NCBI RefSeq assembly: GCF_029168945.1
Contig: NC_083601.1
Span: forward strand, 30,617,660-30,681,659
Reading direction: 5' to 3'
DNA: 64,000 bases
Source: Cannabis sativa
Lineage: Eukaryota; Streptophyta; Magnoliopsida; Rosales; Cannabaceae
Below the pieces are notes generated by a model, which saw only the letters and a list, made by a program, of their open reading frames with translations, made no database searches and was not told where the DNA came from. This document shows, piece by piece, positions 47,861-59,998 of the stretch. The position numbers were made by a program, and so were the translations under genes. How positions within the stretch are numbered: the first letter of the stretch is position 1; every line of letters begins with the position of its first letter.

Positions 47861-50120
47861 TAAACTCCCAGTCCATTTGCAAAGTTTCTTTAAAAGCATG
47901 GGTTCATTGCCCGATACATATGTCTGGTACACCTAAATCATAGTGTGTGACAGATTTAAGAAACTAAGCATTTTTTGGACATGGGGTGGAGCCTACATAG
48001 CAAACTCCGAACTTTCCTAAATCTTTCTCTATTGGTACTCTTCAATGGGGTGTACATATCGAATCGTGTTCTAACCAAAGTTGTTTCTCAAAAATATTTT
48101 GAGTTGTGATAAGGTTGAAAACCGACTTGATGACATATACACATTTTATAAATACCCATATACAGTTAGAGTACAATTGTCAAAGAAAAGATCTGGGCCC
48201 AAATACCATAAATAAGCATTTCATCATAAAAGCTATAAGGTCTAAGGGTTACATATTTTATTATCCATCTCACAATACTAGAATTGTGGAATTAAGAATT
48301 GACTTGATTAGTGGGAGTGATCAATCTAGGAACCTAGTTTCTGAGAAAGATCATTCATATTTTCTCAAATTAACTTCCACCTCAAGTATTAGATTAATTA
48401 TGATTTAGTACAACAACCCTTAAGGTTAATGGTTATTGAGAATTCATAACTAATTATTAATAGTCTACAAGTCATTGATAAAATTCTAATAAGTTATGTT
48501 ATTTAGTAATTGCTTATAATTTCTAAAATAACATGCATATTGAACCATTTGCTCTTTTAAGAGTTTGTTGGTCCATCCTTAAGATGACTTATTAGAACAA
48601 TAAGATCAATATTTTCTAGTGATTACATTTTGTACAATAAGAGTTCAACTACAATATTAATTTGAGACACAAATTAAATTATAGAATGATAAAGAATTGA
48701 AGTTGTAGTACAACATGCCATGAATGAAGAAATGAATATCTTAAAGAGCAATAAAGTTTATCTTTAGTAAAGTTGCCTAATGGGGTGGAGAACATTAATT
48801 AAGCATAAGTTTTTTCACCAATAATATTCATTAGGCAACATTGAGAAACATAAAGATATAAAAGAATATTCATTGCTAAGAAGTTCATTTTGAAATAAGA
48901 ATCAATAATAAAGGAGATTTACATTCTCACTTGTTTTTATAAAAGATTCTATTATAGACCTTGGCATTTGTTGCTTGTTTTAATTCATTAATCAATTCCA
49001 AACAGTGAACTAGAGGAGAAGGTATACAGACTGCCATAATTTTCCTCTAATAAGTGGTGAACATATGCAAGCTTAAAGTGTCTACCTATAGATTAAAACA
49101 AACATCTCACAAATTGGTATTATATCATCTTTTCCTTAAGGTTTGAAAAGAGAATTATGGAAATAATTATATACCAGAAGGTTAGTGGGAGTAATATTTG
49201 TTTTATACGCAGACAACATGTTACTTGTAAATGATGATAAAAGTTTTCTATATAAGTTGAAATAATTCATATCTCAAATTATTATTTTGAGATAAGGAAT
49301 ATAAATAATATATATAATTTTAATTAATTAGAGAGTAGCCACAACATCTCTGATTAAATAAAATTATGTATTATTCATCTGATATAACTTTTATCTTTAA
49401 GTGTGATAAATTCAACTCGAGCCAGCATCTGAAAAATGATCTGGAGTGAGAATAAATTAAGAACATTCATTTGCTTCTATTTTAGAAGCCTAATGTATGC
49501 CTAAGAGTCTGAATAAGACTTTGCATTACATTTGTTTCAGGATCGTTAAGTAGTATCAGAATAACTAAAGTTAAAACCACTTTATTCTTCATACAAAGTG
49601 ATGAGGTGTCTTTAAGATACTAAAAATCATATTCATACATATTTTGTTAAGATGAATTGACCATCTGGAAATATAGTTAACCAATCAGATTCTAACGTAC
49701 TTCACTGGTTGTATTGATTCACGTAAATCAATATTTTATTACAACCTTAAGATTACCAGTAAGATTATATTGTGGAGAATCTTGATTGTTATTTCCACTA
49801 TAGAAGTCACATTCATTTATTGTTTTGAGGATACATCTCGTATAATGTATTATAGAGTTTCATAGTAGGCCTAGAGTTCAGAATTACAGTTTCATTAGGC
49901 CATTAAGAAAATTTTGCGATAAATTCAGCTACAATATTTATGGCTAATAACTATAAGAGTACTGGTCGAAGCTAGCATATCGACATTAAGTATTTAGCCA
50001 TAAAAAGGCGTGATAAGTGGTCATTAATCACGCAAACTGAATTGGGTGATCGCACATCCTTGACTTAAGGCATACCGTAACACAAATTCAAGGATCATAA
50101 AGTAAATATGGGATTCAGTT
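47860..50120 (+). pseudogene. Dead copia pol: integrase, reverse transcriptase and RNase H remnants
   Basis: Broken plus-strand pieces are recognisable in order. The integrase C-terminal part at about 48000-48400 includes SKGYIFYYPSHNTRIVE, and its longest open stretch is 48106-48408. The reverse transcriptase start near 48710-48790 has QHAMNEEMNILKSNKVY. A reverse transcriptase part near 49010-49030 has LEEKVY, and the catalytic YVDD box near 49205 reads as YADN. RNase H near 49970-50040 has SKLAYRH and IKYLAIKKR-like pieces. Many stops and frameshifts separate them. The order integrase before reverse transcriptase proves Ty1/copia. No function remains. Confidence 0.8.
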
Positions 50121-50445
50121 AACCTATATGCAGTTTTTTATATTTGTACAACCAAAAATTATTCAATGAAACTCTAATTTTGATATTTTCTCATATTTAT
50201 GTGCACCTTAATTTCATCTGAGAAAATTATCGTAAGAGGACCTGAATAAACATAAGGGTTAGGGTTTATTCACTTAAGTACATTGCCACATTAAGTACAT
50301 TGTTATATAATAAATATATTGTAATACATGGAAGATAATACTCGACTTATAATGAGGACATGTCACTATGATTCATATGTTTATTATATAATGAGGAACG
50401 TTTGGGTTTGAATGTTTTAGTCTAAATGCTGACCAAGTGGGAGAA

Positions 50446-50964
50446 TATAAGAATATTTTTATTTAAAGAAATATATTTCTATTTAAAGAAATAAATTTCT
50501 ATTTAAGGAAATAAATAAATAATTGATTTTCTGATAAATGAATATTTTATATTCATTGAATCTGGACAAAATCAATTATGTAATATTCTATATATGGTCA
50601 GATTTCTATATTCATTACCTGATTTGATTTCCTGAATTAATTGTCAAAATATTCTGACAATTAATGTGGCGCAGATACTGATGGAGTATCTCACCTATAA
50701 ATATAGGGTCTCGGTCCCCGAGCTTCTCACTCATTCTGTTCATAACAGCAAATTTCATCTAAAGAGAGTTGAGAGAGCGAGGAAGCCCGATTACCCACAT
50801 CAATCGGTTTCTTTTGCAGATCATGCTTATGTGGGACTAAAGCTCAAAGATTTAATGGCTGGAGGTGTTTCGATCCTTAAATTATAGTGCATATATGATT
50901 TATTAATTCCGCACTTTATACTTAATCATATATGTTTCAGTTTATACATTTAATTTATCCCACA
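50446..50964 (+). repeat. 3' LTR of the old copia element
   Basis: 519 bp, TATAAG...CCCACA, about a dozen base differences from 26690-27208, followed by the target duplication TAATT. Confidence 0.88.
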
Positions 50965-50969
50965 TAATT

Positions 50970-53900
50970 TACTTTAAAATATATATAATACATATTAAAA
51001 ATATATGTATATTTGGATTATTTAATTAAAAATAAAAGTGACAATACATTAAAACAAAAATATGAATGAGAGAAACAAATCAATAAGTATTATATTTTTT
51101 TTATTTAAGCGTTTATATATTATAATCATTCATGATTTGGGACTCGAATCCAAGACTTTCAACACACATACTTTTTTATGGTCACTTGAACTAACTTCAA
51201 ATGGTAAATCAATAAGTACTGTAAAACTTGTGTATTTCATTCTCATTTCTTAAAAAATAAAAGTCATGATTACTGACTCTCATTCGTAATCCAATAAGTG
51301 ATATTCTAGTTAATAAACACAAGTTTTTGTAGGTCCTATCTATATGATGAGTACCAAAAAAATCAATATGATTCCAGGTCAGCTACAACATGACAGGCTT
51401 TCTCCACCTATTATAATTATCAAACTCTTTCAAGATATTTTCTCACTTTTTCTTTTAAAATAAGATATTTTGAGAGAGTGATCCATCCTATATAAAGTTA
51501 ACAACAACGAGCCTATTAGATTTTTAAACTTAAAAAACCACCACAATTATCAGTAGTTCGGTAATTGTCCTTAATGATCCATCTTAATTAACCAATATTT
51601 ATATGAAGATATTGTGCTTAATTAATTTTTTATTTTTATTTTTATATATATATAACTTTTTACTTTATTATTTTCTGTTTCTATAGAAAAAGGCTTAAAA
51701 TAATGTAATAAGCTGTCTTTGCATAATGCATATATTAATATTACTAACTAATTTATGTTACGTACCCTAAATATATATTTTTATAGGCTTTAGGATAAAT
51801 AGAAATAATAATTTGTATGGCCTCATTTAGTGGCTTCGTGCCTAGATATTAGCCTCTTAACAATATTATCATTGTTTTTCCAATAAATAAAAACCACATG
51901 AATTAATGCATGCATTATCATGAGTGAGGGAGACACTCATGGTTTTACACAATATATCTCAAATCTTAATTATTCAATGGAACACAACACAACACAATCC
52001 TTTGATTATTATAATCATAATCATTTAGCTAAATCATAATAATAATAATAATAATAATAATATCACGGAAAAAAGAAAAACAGACGAAATTATTAGGTGG
52101 CGCTATCCGAGTAATGCAGATGCTCCAAAAACTATTGTGCATCTCGACAAGTTTCATGCTTATTTGGATTGAAAAACTTCAATTATTAAATTTTTTTTTT
52201 TTTGAAAGGGGTAAAAAAGGTTGGAAAGGAAGTTTTTTTTTTCTTAAATGAAAAAAAATACTTAATTTATTTTTTTTAAATATTTGGGGTTGGAAAATAT
52301 GATGTGATTATCCATTTTCCAATAGGTCTGAAATTATATGATAAATTATTGGCTAAACTGTAAATAACGTTTTCATCTCATGATGTGATAAAGATTTATA
52401 AGCTAAACTGTAAATAAGGTTCCATCTCATAATATGCTCACAACTCACACGACAATGGGTTGTATAGTATATATAGAAAATTAGTACTATATATAACTTC
52501 TAAAATTATTCTCAATTAAATTGACAAATGCTATAATTGGCAATAAGTCAAACACTATAAGTAACATATCATTATGTATTTTAATATATATATATTCGAT
52601 ATTTTATATATTTTGATTTAATATATAAATAAGAAATCGTTAAACAATTATATAAGATATCTTTCCGTTTTCGTCAATAACCTTATGTCCTTTCGAATTT
52701 TTCGCAAGTTCTTTTTTTTTTTAGTTATTTTCTTATAATTAAAAGTATTATTATACGGACCTTAATTAAAATGTTAATAGCAATACTTATATGATAATTA
52801 ATAAAATCATTTATTTGTGTTGTTATATATTTTGGTATTCTTAGGTGTATAAAGAAAATTAATTAGTTTAACACTGCAGTGACAGTTGTGTTCTAATAAT
52901 TTTACTTAATTAATTATTATCATATTAATAAATCGTATATTAAGTAACAACAATAGGCATAAAATATATATTATTTTTAATAGTGACACATTCTAATTAT
53001 ATGAATTAAAAAATAATGCTATTGTTACGTCAATATATTTTTATTTTATTTAAGCGTTTATATATTATAATACTTAATATACTTGAATTTATAAACTTCA
53101 ACACACATACACTCTCTTATAGCCAAGCTTCAAGTGGTTACGCCAATATACCCTATACATTAAAAATTATGACAATATTTATTTTAGCTATAATTAACAA
53201 AAAAATACATATAATTTTACCTTAGTTATACTTTTGTGTTTTACAATAAAAAAAATTAAATATATGTATTTTATTAAATAATACAAATACCCTTTACTTT
53301 TTTATTTTTTATGCAGCAATACAAAATACTTTTTTTTAAAAAAAAACACCCTCTTGAACACATTTTAATTAGTTTGGTGAAAGATTATTTTGATCCTTTG
53401 AAAAAAAGTTTATTTTGATAAATAATGATGCCCTCACTTTTTTTTTGAAGGAACATGTTACTTGCTTCTTTTTAATGTATGCTTTCTAATATTTATTAAA
53501 AAAATTTAAATATCATTTCTTTCAAATAAATCAAAAAATTTAACGATGTAATTTCATTTTTTTAAAAAAAAATATATTTTGAAACTATAAAGAAATTAAT
53601 ATTTTAAAAAGTATAAATTACAAATTTAAATTTTCTAACAAATTATTTCATAAAAAGTTGTATTAGAATTAATTTATCTTAAAAAAAGTACAATTATATA
53701 TTTGCATAAATAAAGAGAGTACTGTTTTTTCCTACATTTAATTATTAAAATAAAAATCGAAGAGAAATTTTATTAAAAATTCAGTATTAATTATTGGAAC
53801 TAAGTAGATGATGCATATTACTTTACATAAAATGATGCACATTACTTTTTCATATTACATAACTAAAAAAATTTTACAATGCATTTCTTCAAAAATGATG

Positions 53901-54930
53901 TATAAATATATCTCTATATATGTTTCGGTATTTAGGAAAAAAAAAATTAAGTTATTTTTTTTATAGTCATGTACGTTGTAGTTATTTAAAGGATCCTGCA
54001 AAATTTTAAAAAATTTAAAATAATTTAACACGTTTAAAATACGGTTCAAGCAGTCTATTGTACACAAGATTCTTTTATTTTATACACGTGAGAAAATAAA
54101 AACTATTTGAAAATTATATTTTGTATTATAAATTATTTTGAAATTTTAAAAATTTTATGTAATATCTTAAATATTTATATCGTATATAATTATAAAAAAA
54201 TTAAATTAAATAATTTTTTTAAATGCCAAAATAGATAAATAATACATCAGTACATTTTGTTTAACAAGATGTATTTTAGAAGCAACTTATACTTATAATA
54301 TAAGTTTTTTTTTTTTGCTGAATTTGCAGTGTAAATTTGTGTGTAGTGTGTACTAACTAGTATGACTAGTTAATTTAATTTTGATGGGTCTGAGAAGGAA
54401 TCCCATCTGAATCTTAGGCCCAGAAATGAGGAACATGTAACATGCGTTTCAAATTGATGACAAGTGTCTGGTGTAAGAGTATCTTATATATATTTTCTTA
54501 TGGTAGAATTAGAATTGTACAAAATACAAATATATAATTCAATAGGGTTAGTACAGTACTAGTAGTATGGTCAGGATTTTAAATAACATGGATGGACTGC
54601 ATATTCTTTCCATTTTTTTTAGACAAAAGTAAGGATAACATGGGCACCACTCACTTTTATTAGATTTTTTGAAAAGATAAATCATATAACTAAACTTTGG
54701 GTATATATTAGACAACGAATCATGATATAAGTACTTGCTTGATTAGCAAAACCAAAAGAAAAGAAAACCATTAAATTAAAACAAAAGGTTGAGCTGTGTA
54801 CTCAATACTTCACTACCACTGGATCCTTGTGAGAACGAGCATTACTACTCAATATGACAATATCACAAAAGTTAGCAACTTATAAGCGTTAGTACTTTTT
54901 AGTATAATTTATTTTAAAATTATTATATGA
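50970..54930. other. AT-rich spacer; two copies of a short repeat
   Basis: No gene was found. TTTAAGCGTTTATATATTAT with a following CTTCAACACACATAC occurs at about 51103-51170 and again at 53049-53110, a dispersed repeat of unknown type. An AAT microsatellite lies at 52037-52062. Many poly-A/T runs occur. Confidence 0.5.
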
Positions 54931-54939
54931 AAAATATAA

Positions 54940-55313
54940 GGGTAAATACCATTTTAAACCTTATGTTTTACAAAAGTTACTAATTGAACTTTTTGTTTTG
55001 TTAAATGACAAAATAGACCCTGTATTTTTTAAAATGGTACAAATAAGACCATGAACTGATTTTTTATTAAAATAAAACTTAATAATAATCCGATCTAAAG
55101 GTGTTATGACAAAACTGTTTACATTTTTTGTATCTATTCATGTTAAGAATTGTCTTCAAGTTGGTTATATTGAAAAAAAAAGTTGTCAAAAATTAAGCTC
55201 AGGGTCCTATTTTTACCATTTTGAAAAATACAAGGTCCATTTTGTCATTTAACAAAACAGAGGGTCCAATTGGTAACTTTTGCAAAACACATGGTCTAAA
55301 ATAGTATTTACCC
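54940..55313. mobile_element. Mutator-like MITE with long inverted ends, 374 bp
   Basis: GGGTAAATACCATTTTAAAC at the left and its inverted counterpart GGGTAAATACTATTTTAGAC at the right continue to pair for over 100 bases (for instance TTTTGTTAAATGACAAAAT in both arms). The flanking 9-mers AAAATATAA (54931-54939) and AAAATACAA (55314-55322) match at eight of nine positions, the duplication size of Mutator-like elements. No coding capacity. Confidence 0.8.
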
Positions 55314-55430
55314 AAAATACAAATTGACACTTTATTTACAAAAATATTTTCATAAGGTATGAATAATATTGATATTTTTTTGTGCTTTTAAAACCAAAAT
55401 ACCTCTTATATTATCACTTACACAATTAGA

Positions 55431-55648
55431 CGAAGGTTGCTAGCTGGTTGCTGGGTGGTTGACCGAAGGTTGCATCAAACGAAGGTTGCTAGGGTGGTTG
55501 ACCGAATGTTGCATCGAACGAAGGTTGCTGGGTGGTTGACTGAAGGTTGCATCAAACGAAGGTTGCTGGGTGGTTGACCGAATGTTGCATCAAACGAAGG
55601 TTGCTGGGTGGTTGACAGAAGGTTGCATCAGATGAAGGTTTCAATCCC
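55431..55648 (+). repeat. Minisatellite, 38-base unit, about five copies
   Basis: The unit CGAAGGTTGCTGGGTGGTTG plus ACCGAAGGTTGCATCAAA repeats about five times. Units alternate between GAAGGTTGCATC and GAATGTTGCATC, which suggests growth by dimers. A single diverged unit with the same end (GCATCAGATGAAGGTTTCAA) lies about 730 bases further on, at 56345-56397. Confidence 0.85.
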
Positions 55649-56739
55649 AGGAAGCATGGATTGTGGGTTGTTGTTAAAACTGTAATGCAACAGTATTACA
55701 GCTAAAAATGTGCAACTTATATCTGTTCAATCCTAGTTATAGATGTTTCAAGCCAACTAACGTGCAACTTAATTGCAACTAAAAATGCAAAATGTAAATG
55801 TGTATATGTAAGAAACTATTTGTCAGTAATATTTTTTTTGTCACTGATCGATAATTACTTGTACCTTAATAGTAATATGTGGAGAAATAACTGTTAGCAA
55901 AATGTTTATGCAACTGTTATGAAAAATTAAAAATCAGAACAGTATTTTCACGTGCATAACTCTATCTACATGTCACTTCGTGATTTAATATGAACAAATT
56001 CACCATTAGAAATTTAAAAAATAACAAAAATACACCAGGATAAAATATTTAATTATAGTATTGATGTAATTTTTTCTGGATTATACTTGAGTTGGATTGT
56101 TTGGGAACTCAAGTTCAACTTTTTGAGATCTACATTTCATAGATTTGAAAATTAAAGTCAGGACATTAGTTTTATGTGAATTAAACTAGATTTCTAGTTG
56201 AATTTTAGATTCGTAGTAGTTTTTCTGCACTTTTTTTTTTCATGAATTCGAAACAGGCCATGTTTTGATTTATTCGGGTCGTCTTCTCAGGTGAAGTCGC
56301 TGGAATTAATGGTGATTCTCTTTCCGGTTAAATTTCGTTTCAGTTGCGTTGGGTTGCTGCGTGGTAGCCCGAAGGTTGCATCAGATGAAGGTTTCAATGT
56401 AAGTGGTATTTGTGTAATTTTTTTTATTTGAACTGTATATTTATTTATTTGGCCAGCTAGAAGTATTTTTATAATATTTTTACCTTTTTTTGGATAAAAC
56501 TTAAAAAAGCCTATTTATTTTTATTAAATTAAAATATAAATGAGACTAGCTAATATTAAATTCTAAAAATAGTCATTATATATGTATATGGACACCTTAA
56601 AAAATAGTATAATTATTAAGTATTAGTGGTACTTAATGATAATTTAATTAGCGATATTTTATAATAATTATTAAATTAAATTATTTAATATATTTATTAT
56701 TATTGTTATTTTGTATAATAGAAGAAGTCTATACTTAAA
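55649..56739. other. Spacer between minisatellite and solo LTR
   Basis: No gene was found. The part around 56270-56340 (GGTCGTCTTCTCAGGTGAAG, CGCTGG) is richer in GC and leads into the lone minisatellite unit. Together with the array it may be part of one decayed transposon of about 1 kb. Confidence 0.4.
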
Positions 56740-57143
56740 TGTAGGAATTTTCTTGGTGAAATTCCAAGAATGCCCTACACCAACTCAAGCATTCAATCAA
56801 AACGACAGGGACAAACTTGTCCCATAAAATTTTAATTAAAGATTTGTACCAAACGACAAAGAGACTCTGTCGTATTCACCTGCACGACAAATCGTTTCAA
56901 TCAAACGATTTGTCGTTCTGCCTTGAACAAAACTAAGTGAAATCAGAGCTAACCCTAGCTCATTTCACTCATTCGAACATTTCTCAAACTCTCTCTCTTT
57001 CTCTCCTTTCTCTCTGGTTCTCAAACCCTAGAACCAGAGATCTCACTCGATCAACAGATCGATCTTACCCAGAATCCATGATCAAACAACACCATAAACA
57101 CTCAAACACATAGATCAATACACACAAACAATAAAGAGAGGAA

Positions 57144-57204
<61 letters not shown>

Positions 57205-57724
57205 ACAAAAATTATAGAGGTTCGCCCTAAATCAGGGGTACGTCCTCTTTTGAGCTCGCCTTGAAGACGTTTCTCAGGATCTGCACTATTTGGAGAAGAG
57301 TATTACAAACAGGTGAGAAATCCAAGTCACAATCTCGACTGGTATTTCTGATATTCACTCAATATTTCTTTTCTGTGTTTTTCTTTTGATTTCTCACTAT
57401 CTCACTAACTCTCTTTTCTTTTTTCTTTGCATGAACACTTGGATCTACAACTTCTGGAGCTTTTGGTTTCCAGATCTGAAAAATCTGGCTTCTGTTTTCT
57501 GGTATCTCTCAACTAAGAGATTGGTAAGGCTCTTGTCCTCCTTTTATAGTTGTAGTTTAGGGTTGATCAAGGTCTAGGAGTTAGTTACAATTTCGGTTGT
57601 AACTAACTACTAGATCTTGATCCACTAGAGGCGAAGCCACCTAGGATCGAGTCTGTTTATTTGTATTTCTTCTCTTCTCTGTAAGCTGTTTTAATAAGTA
57701 GTCCAGGTGAGGTCTAATTTAACA
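56740..57724 (-). mobile_element. Solo LTR, 985 bp, TSD TTAAA
   Basis: TGTAGGAATTTTC...CTAATTTAACA with TTAAA on both sides (56735-56739 and 57725-57729). The TATA-like TATAAAAGGAGGACAAG on the minus strand (about 57548-57532) suggests that orientation. It contains a GA microsatellite (57145-57202) and ACGACA/TGTCGT inverted motifs (56797-56920). A 63-codon frame at 57386-57577 is not a gene. Confidence 0.8.
57145..57202 (+). repeat. (GA)n microsatellite
   Basis: About 28 uninterrupted GA units inside the solo LTR; likely polymorphic. Confidence 0.95.
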
Positions 57725-57875
57725 TTAAATTTACTAAATACAATATGGTATTTTAGTATTTTTAAGCATTTTTTTTTTTTTACATTTATAGCGATTCCTA
57801 TATACTTTTAACGAATTAATTAACTAGGTTAGCTAGTTCAATTAGAATTACTCAAATGTGTTTAGCACTTAATTA

Positions 57876-58362
57876 GGTGGCGTTTGGTACACTTTTTTAA
57901 TCAATTTTTTGTTTTTAAAATTAGAAAGTAAAAATATTTTTTAAAAACATGTTCTATAAAACTGTTTTTGCTTTTCAATTTTTTAATTGAGAATCAAAAT
58001 TTAAAAAAAAAAAAAAATCACTTTTAATATTTTTTTAAACAGTTTTTTTTCTTAATCAATATTTTGGACTCCGACATGACCCGAATCCAAATCCTCTCCC
58101 ACAGCCCTTGTGCTGAACCCGACCTCTGACCCGGATCTGAATTCGACCCCGGACCTAGACCTGACTTAAATAAAATCAAAAAAATAAAAATAAAAATAAA
58201 CTTTACAGAACACACTTTTGTTTTCTGTTTTTAAAATTGAAAAAACAAAAGTAGTTACAGAACGCATTTTTATTTTTCAAAAATAAATTTTTTAAAAATA
58301 AAAATTTTACTTTCATTTTGTGATTAAAAAAATATAAAACAAAAGTGTTACTGAACGACACC
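57876..58362. mobile_element. hAT-like MITE with a GC-rich heart
   Basis: GGTGGCGTTTGGTACACTTT at the left matches the reverse complement of the right end, GGTGTCGTTCAGTAACACTT. The TGGCGTTTGGTA type of end is common in plant hAT MITEs. The AT-rich arms surround a 90-base stretch of GACCCG/GACCTG repeats (58070-58165). The target duplication could not be resolved. Confidence 0.6.
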
Positions 58363-58670
58363 ATAGTTCACTGGAAACATGCATGCAATGTCAAATATAT
58401 AATTGATATATTTATATAAAGAACAGTATCCAAAAAAATGAGGTGACATGTGACAATATTTTAATTCATTTTTTTCTATTTTAATTTTTTTTTGATAAAT
58501 TTAATTCATTTTATACATGTGTTGAGATGTATGATTTAGTAAGTTTTTTTTATTAGATAGAAAATAAAATAGCACACATTTCCTAAAAAAAAAATTGTGT
58601 CCCCTCAAGTTGAATCTTAGATCTGTATTTATATTTTTGAACAAATAGCGCATAATCTACTAGAGATATT

Positions 58671-58920
58671 TAGGGCTCGTTTGGAACGCCGTATTAAGTC
58701 GTATATTGTATTGTATTGTATTATTTTGAATTGTATTTTATGCAATATTTTTATGTAAAACTATACGTGGTATTAATTTTTATGTACACTTAAATATATA
58801 ATATTTTAGTATAAATTAAAATTTAACATAATATTATATAAAAATATAATATATAATCTAATTCAATATAATATAATACAATACAATACGACCTAATACG
58901 AAGTTCCAAACGAGCTCTTA
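58671..58920. mobile_element. hAT-like MITE, about 250 bp
   Basis: TAGGGCTCGTTTGGAACGCC and inverted TAAGAGCTCGTTTGGAACTT are the two ends. Further pairing runs through GTATTAAGTCGTAT and TTGTATTGTATTGTATT. No target duplication is clear and there is no coding capacity. Confidence 0.7.
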
Positions 58921-59966
58921 TTCTCATATAAATTGCCGTTGTGTGGATTCTAAAAATATTCCAAGATATAAAAATAATGCTACATTTATTATAAAAAGGA
59001 AGTTAAAACTATATTTATTACAATATTTGTAATTATACTTTAATAAACAAAATATTATTAATAAAATAAATATTTTAAAAATATTATTAATAACAATATA
59101 ATGTGATTACAAAATACGTAACAGTAATTAAAAAAATGTGCGTCAAATTTAACACAAGCTAAATAGTAAATACTAAATATAACACTACATCACTCATTTA
59201 ACATTTTATCAAACATGTTCTAACTTTGTCACTCACTGCAAACTTTAGTGCAATATTTTTTATTAATTTAAAAATATCTTTTAGGATTCTTTGTAATGTA
59301 ATATCCTTAAGTTGCCAAGTCATTATGATTTGTTTATAGGAATTAAGCCATTGATATGATGATAATGTCATTATGTTTTGCTTAGAAATCACCAGGCCAC
59401 CAACTCTCCTTAATCCCTTTTTCTTTGTCCATTTCTATGCTTTAATTAGAGGACATTGAAGTCATCAAAATCTTGTGTATATTGACATTATTCTACACTT
59501 GTAACATATTTTACTTTTTTTGGAGAAGAAATATCTTTCTTTTTTATATCATTTTTTTGGGTTTTAGTTATTTAAGTAATACCAACTAGGGAAAAGTTAT
59601 TTGGATTTGGAATTTCAGTACTTTGTGACAATGGCACGAAAAAGAAATCCATTATCTTAAAATTTGGCTTGTGATTCCTTCATTTATGTGATAGTTAAGA
59701 ATTTTTTTTAGCAAGTTGCTTGGAGACACGCAAATAGAAAGAAAAAAAAAAGTTGATGCCTTATTGATTATTATTTGTTGCATCAGATTTTTTATTTATT
59801 TTTTAGTTGAATTTGGTTAGAGGTAATTATATGTAATAGAATGGAAATAAATTTACTTTTATTATCTCATTCACATTACTATTCATTCCTACTACTATTC
59901 CTATATTTATGTAATGAAATGCAATAAAATAGAAAGTAAATAATTTTTATTTTATTTTTTTGTTTA

Positions 59967-59998
<32 letters not shown>

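Larger units (their letters stand above)
26690..50964 (+). mobile_element. Old Ty1/copia retrotransposon, host of the nested insertions, TSD TAATT
   Basis: Two 519-bp LTRs (26690-27208 and 50446-50964) are flanked by TAATT at 26685-26689 and 50965-50969. A primer site follows the first LTR and a purine tract (GTGGGAGAA) precedes the second. LTRs begin TATAAG and end CCCACA, so the termini are TA..CA instead of TG..CA. The internal region carries only dead pol remnants (integrase, reverse transcriptase, RNase H order, plus strand), which places it in Ty1/copia. It has been split by a 16.4-kb element at 27327-43693 and by a Cassandra LTR at 46201-46633. The LTRs differ at about a dozen sites by eye. 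Confidence 0.88.

Noticed and set aside
26910..50887. 73-codon frame found twice, at 26910-27131 and 50666-50887
   Set aside because: The two copies are the two LTRs of one element; repetition is not evidence of protein function, and there is no known protein of this kind.
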